Assembly: GCA_963920635.1 (NCBI GenBank)
Contig: OY987302.1
Span: forward strand, 41,915,500-41,979,499
From: Pseudeuparius sepicola
Taxonomy: Eukaryota > Arthropoda > Insecta > Coleoptera > Anthribidae
Direction of reading: 5' to 3'
Length of the DNA: 64,000 nucleotides
The translations under genes and the position numbers were made by a program. Shown piece by piece: positions 32,218-43,293 of this stretch. Under the pieces are notes generated by a model. That model was given only the letters and a program-made list of their open reading frames with translations, was not told the DNA's origin and made no database searches. Positions within the stretch are counted from its first letter, which is position 1, and every line of letters begins with the position of its first letter.

Positions 32218-32498
32218 ACAGTCAAAGCACTTTTTTTATGTACCAGGAAATGCAAAAATCTTATAAGGGTATAATTTTTGTTTTGGCCAGCGCAGGAATC
32301 ACAGAAGATCTCCAAATGTCGTACTTCTGCACCAAGAAAATTGTAGCAAAAATGGTTCAAAAGGGACACAACATCATCTGACCTTTTTTTAGCAACAGTT
32401 TGCGGGTATGTATAAAAAATAGACTGCCCTGATGAAAGGATATGGATATTAAAGCTTACGAACGTCAACTGCCTTTTGTAATAGACGTCGTTAGTCAT
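32196..32498 (-). pseudogene. transposase-like protein, middle segment
   Basis: It begins TNDVYYKRQLTFVSFNIHIL and has the strongly conserved EIFCDSCAGQNKNYTLIRFL block; an acidic residue before C-AGQNKN looks like part of an RNase H-fold active site (inference). It joins the upstream segment only after a one-base frameshift at about 32500-32510. Confidence 0.7.
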
Positions 32499-33018
32499 GA
32501 TGTTCGGGTTGGTAAATTCTTGGAATAATCCATTGTTATAGCTTCAAAGGTTACTTGTTTTCGAGCATTTTTCTTAGCATTACGTTTTCTTGAGTAAAAG
32601 GTTTCCGCTTTCAGTTTGTGTAGTTTGTGTTCAATTTCAATAGTTCGCAGCTGTTTCTCTATATCTGACTTCTTTTCTTGATTATCAGCACCTATGATTT
32701 TTAGTTGAATCTCCAAGGAAGACTTTTTGGTTTTAACTTCATCGCAGTAACTGCAGGTATCTGATCTTGGATACCCAAACCCAATGTTAAATTTTGTCGA
32801 GAAAATTAGTCTGTAAGATTCATAACTTATTTTCTGTTCCGGATATTTTTCTCGAAAGAAGAAATACATCTTTTTAATATTTAGGGTCTCTGGGAGATAC
32901 AGTTTTTTTGATTTTTTTAAACTATAATGAGATACATGGCCTTTGAATGATCTAATATGTTCCTCGACAAGTTGGATCATTTCTGGACTCATCTTATGTG
33001 GTCGATTTTGATGTCTAC
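32495..33018 (-). pseudogene. transposase-like protein, exon 2
   Basis: Acceptor AATTGTAG|GT at 33018 continues the codon left open by exon 1 (Gly). The text RHQNRPHKMSPEMIQLVEEH, a CSYCDE zinc-type pair and MDYSKNLPT near the end are typical of the family. A missing base near the DYSKNLP motif shifts the frame. Confidence 0.72.
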
Positions 33019-33089
33019 CTACAATTTAAAATTTACACAGGTGTAACATTTCAGATTTTTACCTAATTATTATGTTTTACACATCTTAC

Positions 33090-33543
33090 CTCTCATATCG
33101 TCAACTGAGCTACCTTCCCTTTTGAGACCACTTTTTAATGTTATTAGTCTTCTGTTTGTTATTCAAAGTAGACTGATAAAGGCCTGCTGACACACTGACA
33201 TTTCATGGAATCTATTATTCTCCCCATTTCGAACTCTTATTTTATAACGAAATGCATTGGATCTCAAATTAGCACGATCTTCACTCTTCCGTGGCCGACG
33301 TCTTCTAATTGGCAGCATGGAAATTAACTCAGCTAAATGTCTGTTCTGGGAATTTCTGTTTTCTAATACATTAAAGTTTCTCGCAATATTTTTCTTTTCG
33401 CCGTCGCTCAATTTTTGAAAACAGCGATTTTTACAGCTACAAGGGTTCCCAGTCTCAAACGTATGGTTTCGCACATGTTTATCAACATCTCTTACACGAC
33501 CACAAGACTTTCTTTTTCGTGTCTTACTTAAGTAATTTGTCAT
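33090..33543 (-). pseudogene. transposase-like protein, exon 1
   Basis: Starts MTNYLSKTRKRKSCGRVRDV and contains CSCKNRC (Cys cluster) and RFHEMSVCQQAFISL. An in-frame TGA at about 33163 is followed in the same frame by ITNRRLITLKSGLKREG and a donor GAG|GTAAGA at 33089. The continuity across the stop argues for point-mutation decay of a real gene. Confidence 0.72.
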
Positions 33544-34044
33544 GGCACAGAGTCGCTATCACTACTAGACATGACAATAATATTATTTTTGACCTTGATA
33601 ACGCGTAACAAAAAATGCACTGCTGGCCCGAACTCGATTAGAATCAGACTACGTCGACTCATTCGTCTACCCCTTGGATTGGCTATTGGACTTGGATCAG
33701 TTATTCATAAATTGGGAGGACTTAGATCGCTTTTTCACTGTACACTTGTTTTTAGACGCGAATCTAAGGGACTTAGAATGGTCTTCCAATGTTCGACTAT
33801 GGACAAAATAAAATTCGTATGCTACACTACCTTTTGGCGTAATAATCCTGATTTTTGATATTTTGGACTTGGATCGTTTTTCCTGTGTGCTCTTCAATTG
33901 TTTCCATTGCTAGTTAGATTTCGGAAAATGATTAGAAAATTTTCCATGTTTCTTTACATTTGACCCTGTAGATTTTGAACAATAAAAGATACAGAAAATC
34001 TTTTCCTACAAAAGTGGTTGAGAATGATAAGGACTTTCAATATA

Positions 34045-34894
34045 CAGGGTGAGTCGAAGTTAAACCGCCATACTCAAAATTTGAGTAGTATTTAAAAAAA
34101 AATTGGGTTCTTCATATAACATTTTGTTCAAAAACGCTTCGTTTTCGACATACAGGGCGTCAAAGTTTTCTTTTAAAAACAGAAAAAAAAATAGTATTTT
34201 CGGTTCCATTTATGCTAGCGAGTTGAAAATTGGTACTTTTATGTTTTCTGGGACGGCGATTATGAATTTTCTATCAACTTTCTTTATTAGCAAAAACATA
34301 ACGAAAAAATTATAATAAAGTTGTCTTGGTTAAAGTTCTTTTTATTACTAATTTCACAAAAATTGTTAATTTAGGACAATACATACTGTAAATAAAGAAT
34401 TCCAAATGAATAAATCCAATTTCTCAGCCTACTAGGAAATTTTAATTTTTTCGAATTCACGCGCACCGCGACACAAAATTGCGTTTTTCATGAAAACGGT
34501 TAAGGTTTTCGTATTTTTACAAGAGACATTTTTTGTTCAAAATCGAATGTAATTTAATATTCCGCTGACTAAAATGCAGATTTTTCAACGACAAAAAAGT
34601 TTAAAACACTTTTGTTCGAAAGTAACGACGTAGCCAACGCCCTCTAGCGGCTAGAAGAAAGTTGATAGAAAATTCATAATCGCCATCCCAGAAAACATAA
34701 AAGTACAAATTTTCAACTCGATAGCATAAATGGAACCGACAATACTTATTTTTTCTGTTTGTAAAAGAAAACTTTGACGCCCTGTATGTCGAAAACGAAG
34801 CGTTTTTGAACAAAATGTTATATGAAGAACCCCATTTATTTTTAAAAATACTACTCAAATTTTGAGTATGGCGGTTTAACATCGACTCACCCTG
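34045..34894. mobile_element. palindromic element P2 in the right arm, TATA-flanked
   Basis: Starts CAGGGTGAGTCGAAGTTAAA and ends with its near-exact inverse; arms of about 270 bp pair (shared phrases TTCAAAATTTGAGTAGTAT-like, CGCTTCGTTTTCGACATACA, TTTCTATCAACTTTC). TATA stands at 34041-34044 and 34895-34898. Its sequence is unrelated to P1 apart from the first few bases. Confidence 0.8.
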
Positions 34895-35164
34895 TATAGG
34901 GAAAAAATGGTATGTTTCTGGGAAAATAATATCAATGACGTCACAGCGGATATTTTCCCAAACATCAAAAAAGCTTATTTTCAGTCATAATTGTACCTTA
35001 GTATGTCTCATTTAAGAAACCCTTTTCGAAATTTTATTTTGAGATTTCATGTTCCCGCTGTAGGCCTGGGACGTCGAGTTTCGCTCACCCTGAACATATA
35101 CTATTTTTCACTATAAGTGAACGGCATTTTACACATTTCACGGAACACATCTGAGAGCTACATA

Positions 35165-38100
35165 AGAACACACAATATCTGACAGTTTGTTGCATTGGTT
35201 TTGCTTCAACGCTTTTAAATGTTACAAGTAATAAGAACATAATGGGAAAGATAAATTCATGTATATTCAAATTTTTACAAATCCAAGATGGTGTCTACAA
35301 GAAAATTAAACCGACTCTCTATCTCTCATAGTTACCAAGATTCCAATGGTTATAGCGTTGACTGATATATTAATAAAAACTGCTCACGGCTGTCACGTCT
35401 GACGCATTTTTGGCTCACCATGCGCTTTCCGGTGATAAAATACAATGCAGAATACATTGTTAGCCATCAGAGCCATCTGTTTTCCAGGACATAAAACTAT
35501 AGCCCTGAGAAGTCTTTATAAATACGTCAGTCAACGGTTATAGGGTCGAATTTGGAAAACACCAATTTCACCTTCTAGATATAATGATCACTGATAGACT
35601 ATCTGTCAAATTCGTTTTACTTTTATTAGATTATATTTCTTAGCTGGAAAAGGTTTGGAGATTACATATAAAATGTACACTCAGCAAGAGGCCAAAATGT
35701 ACCCTATTTCCAAATCATTGACAAAAAATGGGGTTAACAATAATAACCCAAAATCTTTTAAACTAAAGTGAAAAAAAAAAAAAAAAAATCAAAGCGATTT
35801 GGGTACGGTAGAAATCAGATGAAACGCCAATGGTGTAGAGCCATTTTCTTGAAATTTCTGGATTCTGTTTTGACACTTGGTAACGTTGTGGCCGTCAGTC
35901 GTTTCGTCCCTCGACCCGAGCCTGGACCCATTGTTTGTTGGTTCTATGTCGTTCGGTTTCATCTGAAATGAACTATACCTACTCATTTGATAAAAAAAAA
36001 CTATATCTTGAAGCTACTTTTTAAAAATGGTCAAGTACCGTGTTTGGATGCCCGTATAGCATTTGACTTAAATTTAATGGTTTCCAAAACTTACTTATGA
36101 TTTTGTTTTACCAGTCAGAAGTGTGTCGAGAATATAGAAAATTTCACCAGATGATAGAAATCTGAAAGTTCCATCTTTACATCAGATAAATGTAAAATTA
36201 GAAAATAAACGGACCGTACTTTGAAATGTTTCTTATGGTTTAATTCATTATTATTAATTCAAATTCATTATATGGCTGCATCTAATTGTAAATAAGTTCA
36301 ATTGAAAATTTTACATTTAAAAAATAAACATTTTGAGCTGAATACATTCCTGTCTCAAGATGTGTCCATTGCCACCATAATGTTTTTGGCTGTGGACCAT
36401 AATGATTTGATTCTAACAAAAGTTACGTCACTTCTTATGGTGAATAAGATACAAAGTACATTTTTCAGTTCAATGGGGTCATTTCATAAAAATTTTTTTG
36501 TTTTCTTTGCGTTTACTTTATGTATTATGTCTTCAAAGTCCCAAAAAGTCCACCCGTTTGTTTTTATTATCTTTAACTAGGCCAAAAATTAGAATTGAAA
36601 TTTGAAAATCGGGGTCCTGCTGACGTCAGCTGGACCCTTTACCAATCAGTTTCATAAGTTCGGGCTAAAAAATTTAATAGATTTACTTGTTTTTTAACAC
36701 TTATTATTAATAAAAGGTATACAACTGGAGTGTATTAATTATATGGCACACCTTTATAACCAGATTGTAGTTTATAGTTTTATGGGTAGACAACAAAATA
36801 GCCGGCAACATCCCACCACTGTCATTTCGATGGTTTACGTCTTACGTCGTCGGAGTTAACCTCATCAATAGTTGGTGATTTGTTCTTTGTGTTGAGAGAG
36901 TTTTTTCATTTTTCATTATGAAAACTAAACATGCTTTAACAAAGCCGTGTTCCATGCTGAACACTATTATATTAAGCAGTAACTCACAACAAAACGTAAA
37001 CGATGGCTAGCCAAACGAATAACGAATTACCAACAAAAACAAACCAACGCAATAAATAGATCACAGCTGTGATTTGACAGAAAGGTGCACGGGCTGTTTA
37101 AATTTGAACCTGACCGTTTTGCGGCATTGCCGGACCTACAAAAAGTACCTATACTCACTCCGTGGACATTTTTATTTTTTTTCGGCCAAACGGGCCTTCA
37201 AAAAAATTTGAAAAAAAAAGAACATAAGTATATTTTAGTCAAAGCTATCATCTGAGCTTATCAGAAAAAAACGTGAAATGTGCCCATTGTTTTTCTGGCT
37301 TTGCCACTGAAATGTTTCCACCAAGGATGTCGATATTCTACTTTGGTCATAGGTATTGTTTTCCCACCATTTGGATGGTATAAAATAGAATTATATGTGA
37401 TCAAAAAATTACATCATGGCAAGACAGAGCGTTATAATCCTGAAAGTGACAAGAAATCAAATAATATAAGGGGAAAAATCAGAACAAATGATTAATGAAG
37501 TATATATATGTTTATTCATTGAAGATACACTTACCAATCTAACAGCATAGTACTCGTTAAAATATATTACACATATCAACAATATAACGCATCAAGCCAA
37601 ATTTTTATCTACATAAATATGTATTTGTCTACAGCTAAGACAAGTATTAATAAATCATTTAGAATTTTTACCAAAATCTTAGCAGAAAGTATAAGGAAAT
37701 GACAGAGAGAATTATTGTTTGTTGAGTTTTATTTATACTTCTAAACATCCAAGATTTTAACAAAATGCAATATACTTTACTTCAATTAATTCTTTCGATG
37801 TAATAATTAACACTTATTAGGGGTGGCTTATAATTTATAATCAAGATTGCTTTTTTTAATTATAAGTAAATTAATAATGGTATAAGCGGCTTCCGTTTAA
37901 TTTCATTTGGGTGTACTTGGTTTGTTCCTCAGCCACCTTAAGACAATATTAAAAAGTTCTCTGCATGTGCATTTGCCAAAAAGCGACACATACTTGTACG
38001 AACTATTCTTAAAGGTTCCGAGACAACCAGGTTAGTTATTTGCAATTTTTATCTTTAATTCTGACAACTCCCCTGTATGCTTCTTTTAAATTGCAAAACA

Positions 38101-38950
38101 AATCTTTTGGGCAAGTGCAATATTTTATTATTCTTCCAATGACTACCACATAAAAATAATAACAGAATTTTACAAAAAAAAATTTTAAAGGCAAGATAAT
38201 GTCTGTGATTTACATTATTGGTATAATACTTATCTAGGTTTATTTTACTTGTACAGAAAACCATGCAAACATTCTTGCAAAACTGTAGATATTAATGTAG
38301 ATACTGTCACAAATTACGTGTTTTTAAAGCAACATTTTAAACTAAATTAATATCATACAGTTTAATATCCAGGTCAAAAATTTCAGAGACTATAAAAGTG
38401 AATTGCTGTAAATGTGGAGTCACTTAAGAGCCTATCCAGGTGACAGATTTTTGTCGCAAACTACCTTTCTGAATGGGCCCTTAATACGAAACTATTTAGA
38501 GAAATAGTTTACACATTAATGAAAATGAACAAACACTTAAGTTGAAACATATTTTTATTAACTTTAAATCAAATTCCTTCTACTTACACTCCTAAGCCAT
38601 CACTGTATACATACTAAAACTAAAACATGAAAGCATAAAATTTTTAAAACTGGCAAAATTGCATTTCTGTAAGTAAAATTGCCTCTTAGAAAAAAATACA
38701 GGTACAGGATGTTTCAGATAATACATTTCATTTTTATACAAATTGATTTTATATACAATCACAACACAGGTTTTCCTTTAGAATTTTCCTCCACGCTGGC
38801 GAAGTTCACAATGGAAATAGATTTACATGAAACATTCTGTAAACAGATCTTGAACAAGTTACAACAAAGTTAAAGACTACAACTTTAAATGCCTGATAGC
38901 GTCGTGAAAAATATAAAAAAATGGGGCTGTTAAAAGTAGGAGTCCCTCCA
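35165..38950. other. no gene seen; includes probable VAP 3' untranslated region
   Basis: AT-rich sequence with a poly-A run near 35772-35788 and only chance reading frames. The part nearest 39078 should be transcribed as the VAP 3' UTR on the - strand; several TTTATT hexamers (complement of AATAAA) are present, but the used site cannot be told. Confidence 0.45.
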
Positions 38951-39077
38951 CAAGAATTTTTATTTATGTTACAGATAAGTATAATGAATAAACTGTAATA
39001 AATATACAATATGTGGAGTGTCGGGCGACCGCCCTTATTTTGAGTGCCAACCACTTCTCGAGTCTTTAGGTGGGGTC

Positions 39078-39299
39078 TCAGAGTGCAAATTTTCCCAATA
39101 TGATGCCTATGAAGCCGAGAATCACGGCCAGGGCGATGTATGCCATGGGAATTTGCTGCTGCTGAACTGGAGGCGCATACCTGTTGGTAGGCGGCGAACG
39201 TGACGCCACTCCCAACTGTTGCTTCAAAAGCAGTATCTCCTCCTTAAGGCGTATGTTGTCCTGCCTTAGGAGGCTCTCTTCTTCCTTTAGCTGTTGAAA
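39078..39299 (-). CDS. Vap33: VAP, coding exon 4: coiled coil and membrane anchor
   Basis: Acceptor GTCTGCAG|TTT, phase 0, stop TGA at 39080-39078. The 73 residues (170-242 of the protein) begin with a leucine-heptad coiled coil (LKEEESLLRQDNIRLKEEIL, then LLKQQL). A Pro/Gln-rich linker follows, and the end is the hydrophobic tail-anchor AYIALAVILGFIGIILGKFA (residues 222-242), close to the very C terminus as in all VAPs. It anchors the protein in the ER membrane with the MSP domain in the cytosol. The GxxxG-like glycines in the anchor match the family's dimerising transmembrane segment. Confidence 0.93.
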   Translation of the reverse strand, partial: FQQLKEEESLLRQDNIRLKEEILLLKQQLGVASRSPPTNRYAPPVQQQQIPMAYIALAVILGFIGIILGKFAL

Positions 39300-39380
39300 C
39301 TGCAGACAATATGTCGGGTAAGTTCAGGGTAGTAAAAAATGAAATTTTAATTATTGAACTAAATTCACGTTCCAATTTTG

Positions 39381-40225
39381 GACCGGGAGATAGTGACAGA
39401 TTTTTGGATGTGATTTTACTCAGTATGCCTTGCAAAGGGCATTATGTGGCACATATTCTCACAATAATAAGGTATGAATCAGAGAGTCATCCTGGGTTCT
39501 TCATGTGAAAAACTGAGTTTTCAATTATTCGAAAAATATGCGTTTTGATATGATTTTATACAGGCTGCCATGTCTTTTATAATGAAGTTCAAAATAGAAA
39601 ATTCCTCGGAAAATCATAGGCATACCGTTAGGGTGGGTCCAAAGGACTAGTATTGCCACGTGATCTTGTATTTTAATAATTAATTTTTCCACGTTTCTGA
39701 ACAGGCTGCCAATGAGAAGTATGCAAGTTCTTGTTATGAAACTGCTGAAGAAAAGATGGCATACCGTTTGCGCATGTCCAAGTACACTTTACATCGAATA
39801 ACTCGTTTAAATGATTAAATAACATTCAATTTAAAATGTACTGGGACATGCGCGAAAGGTATCAGCATTTTCATAATAAGAACTTGCATACTTGGCAGCC
39901 TGTTCAGAAACGTGGAAAAATTAATTATTAAAATACAAGATCACGTGGCAATGATAATAGCCCTTTGGACCCACCCTAACGGTATGCCTATGGTTTTCCG
40001 AGGAATTTTCATTTTGAACTTCATTATAAAACACATGGCAGCCTGTATAAAATCATATCAAAACGCATATTTTCCGAATAATTGAAAACTCAGTTTTTCA
40101 CATGAAGAACCCAGGATGACTCTCTGATTCATACCTTATTATTGTGAGAATATGTGCCACATAATGCCCTTTGCAAGGCATACTGAGTAATATCACGTCC
40201 AAAAATCTGTCACTATCTCCCGGTC
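39381..40225. mobile_element. 845-bp near-perfect palindrome in VAP intron 3
   Basis: Starts GACCGGGAGATAGTGACAGA and ends with the inverse. The arms (about 400 bp each) pair almost base for base up to a short centre around 39800-39830, where GCGCATGTCC and GGACATGCGC face each other. No target duplication is evident and there is no coding capacity. Confidence 0.85.
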
Positions 40226-40559
40226 TATTTGGCAATTTAGAAATTTCGTAAACGTTAAAGCTTTTGAAAAGTTTTGGCTTTTATCTTGATATGTCCAAAG
40301 GACAACTTATATTCTTGGTCTCAGAAAATCTCATGATATCGAGGTTTCGTGGCAAACTTCGATTTTCAAAAATTTATTTCAGTGCTTTTTATAAAAACAG
40401 ATAAAATATATTTGCTTATACGTGTGGTTTAAAATGGACAAATGTATTAAATGTTTCACACAATGTATCTTGAAAACGAACGTATTAACGGAGCAAGTTT
40501 GTTTTAACCAAAGAATGCATTTTTCCACTTTGAACCACACTTTCAAGCAAAAATTGTAA

Positions 40560-41345
40560 TTGATAATAAATGATGTTTAGTGGCATATCAGGTAAAGGAT
40601 ATCAATTGAAAATTTAAAATAAAAAAAAAACTTTAAAAACAAACTTTTATTTAAGCCATGTACTAAAATGAATAAAAATAAGTTTAGGTTTTCATTAAGA
40701 TATTTCAATTCCAAATTGCGACCAGTTTTTGCAAATTGAAAAGCTCGTCGCGCGAAATGTTGATGAAAGTAGGTACCAATTAATTTTTTTGAACAGTCAT
40801 TCGGCACGTACCTATTTGCCAAAGTATGCATTTTTTCTTTACAACTCGCGCGACAAGCTTTTCAATTTGCAAAAACTGGTCGCAATTTGGAATTGAATTA
40901 TCTTAACGAAAACCTAAACTTATTTTTATTCATTTTAGTACATGGCTTCAATAAAAGCTTGCTTTTAAATAGTTTTTTTTTATTTTAAATTTTATTTTGT
41001 GCTTTTTAGGACCTATTTGATTCCCATGTCAGGAGGGTGGTAAAGCAATTTAGTCCGCCATCTTGGGGGGGCCGCCATATTGGATTTCGTATGAAGTCAT
41101 TCACCTTATTGTTTTCTACCCGTCGAGCCCTTTCATTTGATATCCATATTAAGGGGATTGAAAAGAAAATGTAATCCGCCATCTTGGAGCGGCGGCGATA
41201 TTGAAATTAGTGTGATGTCACTAACTTTTTCGTTGTCTACTCTTCAAGCCCTTTTATTTCATACCCATATTAAGGGGTTCGACAAAAAATACATAATCCG
41301 CCATCTTGGAGCGGCGGCCATTTTGAAAGTATTACCATATTGAGT
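40560..41345 (-). mobile_element. composite repeat: foldback plus tandem units (copy 2)
   Basis: Inverse of the 3980-4710 locus. First the foldback (about 40610-40990, arms with AAGTTTAGGTTTTC and complement, CGCGCG around the loop). Then about 2.5 tandem units of roughly 122 bp (41015-41335) bearing TCCGCCATCTTGG and CAAGCCCTTTTATTTCATAC. The left edge carries the complement of TCAATTGATATCCTTTACCT, also present at 41597 and 41999. Confidence 0.75.
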
Positions 41346-41504
41346 ATTGCATATTGTATTGTCACCGGAACTAAAGGTGTATGCAAAATTTCAGCTCAAT
41401 TGGATGTCAGGAAGTGGTTCTAATTCAGCTTGCAAGATTTGACCTAAACATACATACATACATTGCAAGTTAAATAATAGCTTGTAAAAAAGCTTGTAAA
41501 AAAA

Positions 41505-41620
41505 TGCACTCCAGCCGGGACTCCTACTGTGGCCGTAGGCACTTAACCAACTAAGCTACCGGAGATACACGGGTTCCATCGGCTAGGTGTTATCAATTGA
41601 TATCCTTTACCTGACATGCC
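41505..41620 (-). mobile_element. tRNA-like SINE copy with B-box deletion
   Basis: The - strand matches the + copy at 41895 but lacks CCTGGGTTCGA of the T arm and two bases of the D stem, leaving a 56-nt tRNA-like body (41509-41564) whose 7-bp acceptor stem is still intact. Head sequence ACACCTAGCC-ATGGAACCCG is shared. Confidence 0.65.
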
Positions 41621-41894
41621 ACTAAACATCATTTATTATTTATAATTAAAGGTACTAAAAATCTTTCTGTTTCATTTTCTTGGCTTGACATTGTAGGTTC
41701 GAATTTCCACGTTCGATACTTGCATTAAGTCGCTATATGTCGAATATTGTGGGTAGAAGAAGAAATAGGAAGTTTACATAACCAACAATAATGAATGGTT
41801 ACCCTACACCCTCTAACCCCTTCTAGTAGCTGTAGAAGACGCAGAAGTCTCCTACATCTCACCGCTACTAACTATATATCAATTGGAATAAATA

Positions 41895-42070
41895 ACACCT
41901 AGCCAATGGAACCCGTATCTCCGGTAGCGCTTAGTTGGTTAAGTGCCTACGGCCACAGTAGAAGTCCTGGGTTCGAGTCCCGGCTGGAGTGCATTTTTTC
42001 AATTGATATCCTTTACCTGATATGCCACTAAACATCATTTATTATTTATAATTACAGGTACTAAAAATCT
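41895..42070 (+). mobile_element. tRNA-derived SINE with complete tRNA-like head
   Basis: Positions 41919-41989 fold as a 71-nt tRNA-like body: acceptor CTCCGGT/GCTGGAG (7 pairs with wobble), D stem CGCT/AGTG around TAGTTGGTTA, T arm CTGGG-TTCGAGT-CCCGG. The B box GGTTCGAGTCC fits the RNA polymerase III consensus. The anticodon arm is poor (loop lacks the usual T33), so this is not a working tRNA. A T run and the shared tail TCAATTGATATCCTTTACCT follow. Confidence 0.68.
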
Positions 42071-42278
42071 TTCTATTGTAATTGATATTTTTTACAAAAA
42101 ATGAAAACCTTGAAAAGTGGGGCGACACTGAAAATAAGTTATTTTTCCAATATAAAACTGTGTGTAATATAAAGTGAAGTAAAATGAATCTAACAGATAA
42201 TAATTGTGCCATTTGTCAAGTATCAATGGTAAGAAGTCCATATCGCCTGTTCTCAAAATATGAGAGATAATACACTAT

Positions 42279-42507
42279 AGCATGCTAAGAAGTGCTAATC
42301 GAACTATTCTAATGTGTTGAACTGAAAGGAAAGTTAGTATTGTTTGCTTGAAAAAGATGAAGATGGGAGATGCTAAGGGGAACGCCGCACACCCGCTTAC
42401 CGCGGGAGTGGGGGTTACAATAATAGCTGCTCATACCGGACGCGAGTCTGCGGCCTTTGTAACCCCCACTCCCTTGGCAGGCGGGTGCTACCACTTCTTA
42501 GCATGCT
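42279..42507. repeat. two-tier GC-rich hairpin
   Basis: Outer arms AGCATGCTAAGAAGTG (42279-42294) and its exact inverse (42492-42507) enclose inner arms CACCCGC...GGGAGTGGGGGTTACAA (42390-42420) and their near-complement (42457-42487). GC content is far above the surroundings. Probably a MITE in VAP intron 3; no target duplication seen. Confidence 0.7.
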
Positions 42508-42519
42508 CTACGTGTATAA

Positions 42520-43290
42520 TAAGCTGAAACTGAGGCAGCAAAAAGTTGTAGTTTGTGTTTCAACCATAGGTTGGAAACTATTTAGAAGAGAGTCTGTTTA
42601 TGGTGAAACAAGTACATTGTCAACCTTCAGTTATGAATTTGGCCGGAAATAAGCCAATCGAACTGAATATATAAGGGGCCTAGATACAAAATCCACAAAT
42701 TTATATTTGCAATTTTACAGTAGAAGCCAAAACTGTTACAGATGATTGTGGCCATTTTGTTATGTAGTTTTTGTTTTCAGAAACATTCTGCTAAATTCCT
42801 TTACAAACAGAAGGCATCAAAAAAATAGTTTTATTAGTTTTGACGTAAAATCTCTGGGATTTGACCTTTTTTATTATATTCATTATTATTTATACAAAAG
42901 AAATATAAATAGATCAGATAAAAACTCAACTATTTGTATCGTTAGTGAAATTGGACTTGGCGGATTATGCAAATAGATCTCCCTGGATATGGCGAGTTTT
43001 GCACCTTTTCATTTTAACAAATTCATGCACCTAACTCATTTTTCGTAAAAATGTGGCTTGGCGGATTTTGCATTTTTCCAGGAGCTAACCGAACTATCAA
43101 TTGTTTTTTTTGTGGATACCTAATAAAGGCATGGCTAACTCGATTTTCAGCAACAACATTTATACCAGGCCATTTCCATGTTTTGGCTTGTAACTTTTTA
43201 ATGAAAAGAGATATAAAAAAACTCCTTTAGCAAAAGATATCCAATAAAGTATGTATGTTTCTGTTTTTTTATGGAAGTGGCTATTTATAA
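42520..43290. other. no gene seen
   Basis: AT-rich intronic sequence with two similar phrases CTTGGCGGATTATGCA and CTTGGCGGATTTTGCA near 42957 and 43057. No domain recognised. Confidence 0.4.
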
Positions 43291-43293
43291 GAT

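Larger units (their letters stand above)
28659..35092. mobile_element. 6.4-kb DNA transposon with long inverted arms, several nested insertions
   Basis: Ends read CAGGGTTTGCGAAACTCGAC on the left and, inverted, CAGGGTGAGCGAAACTCGAC on the right. The arms continue inward as inverted copies (CGTCCCAGGCCTACAGCGGG, then TTTTCCCAGAAACA..., then ATTGAAA-TCCTTATCATTCTC and TTTTCTAATCATTTTCCGAA), about 400 bp in all, once insertions are set aside. Left arm insertions: palindrome 28848-29628 and a hAT-like element 29769-31261. Right arm insertion: palindrome 34045-34894. The core (31.3-33.9 kb) carries a decayed transposase-like gene on the - strand. Superfamily not assigned; long arms and TATA-flanked relatives would fit Sola-type elements, but that is a guess. 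Confidence 0.75.
28588..35160. mobile_element. outermost inverted repeat, split by a 6.4-kb element
   Basis: About 70 bp at the left (from AGCTCTCAAATGTGTTCCGT, 28587 on) pairs with about 70 bp at the right (to about 35159). The arms end at GTATATGTA and AACATATAC, so without the insert they would form one short palindrome. Thus a hairpin element appears to have received the 28659-35092 element at its centre. Confidence 0.65.

Noticed and set aside
33571..33858. 95-codon + strand frame opposite the transposase-like gene
   Set aside because: No domain; lies in the inner arm region of the 6.4-kb element and is probably chance.
41015..41335. CRISPR-like or regulatory array suspected from regularly spaced CCGCCATCTTGG
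   Set aside because: Units are diverged about 122-bp tandem repeats also found at 3990-4290; this is eukaryotic repeat DNA without spacers.
41919..41989. Functional tRNA gene
   Set aside because: The anticodon arm does not form a normal 5-bp stem with a T33 loop, and a sibling with a shared head and tail shows it is a SINE.
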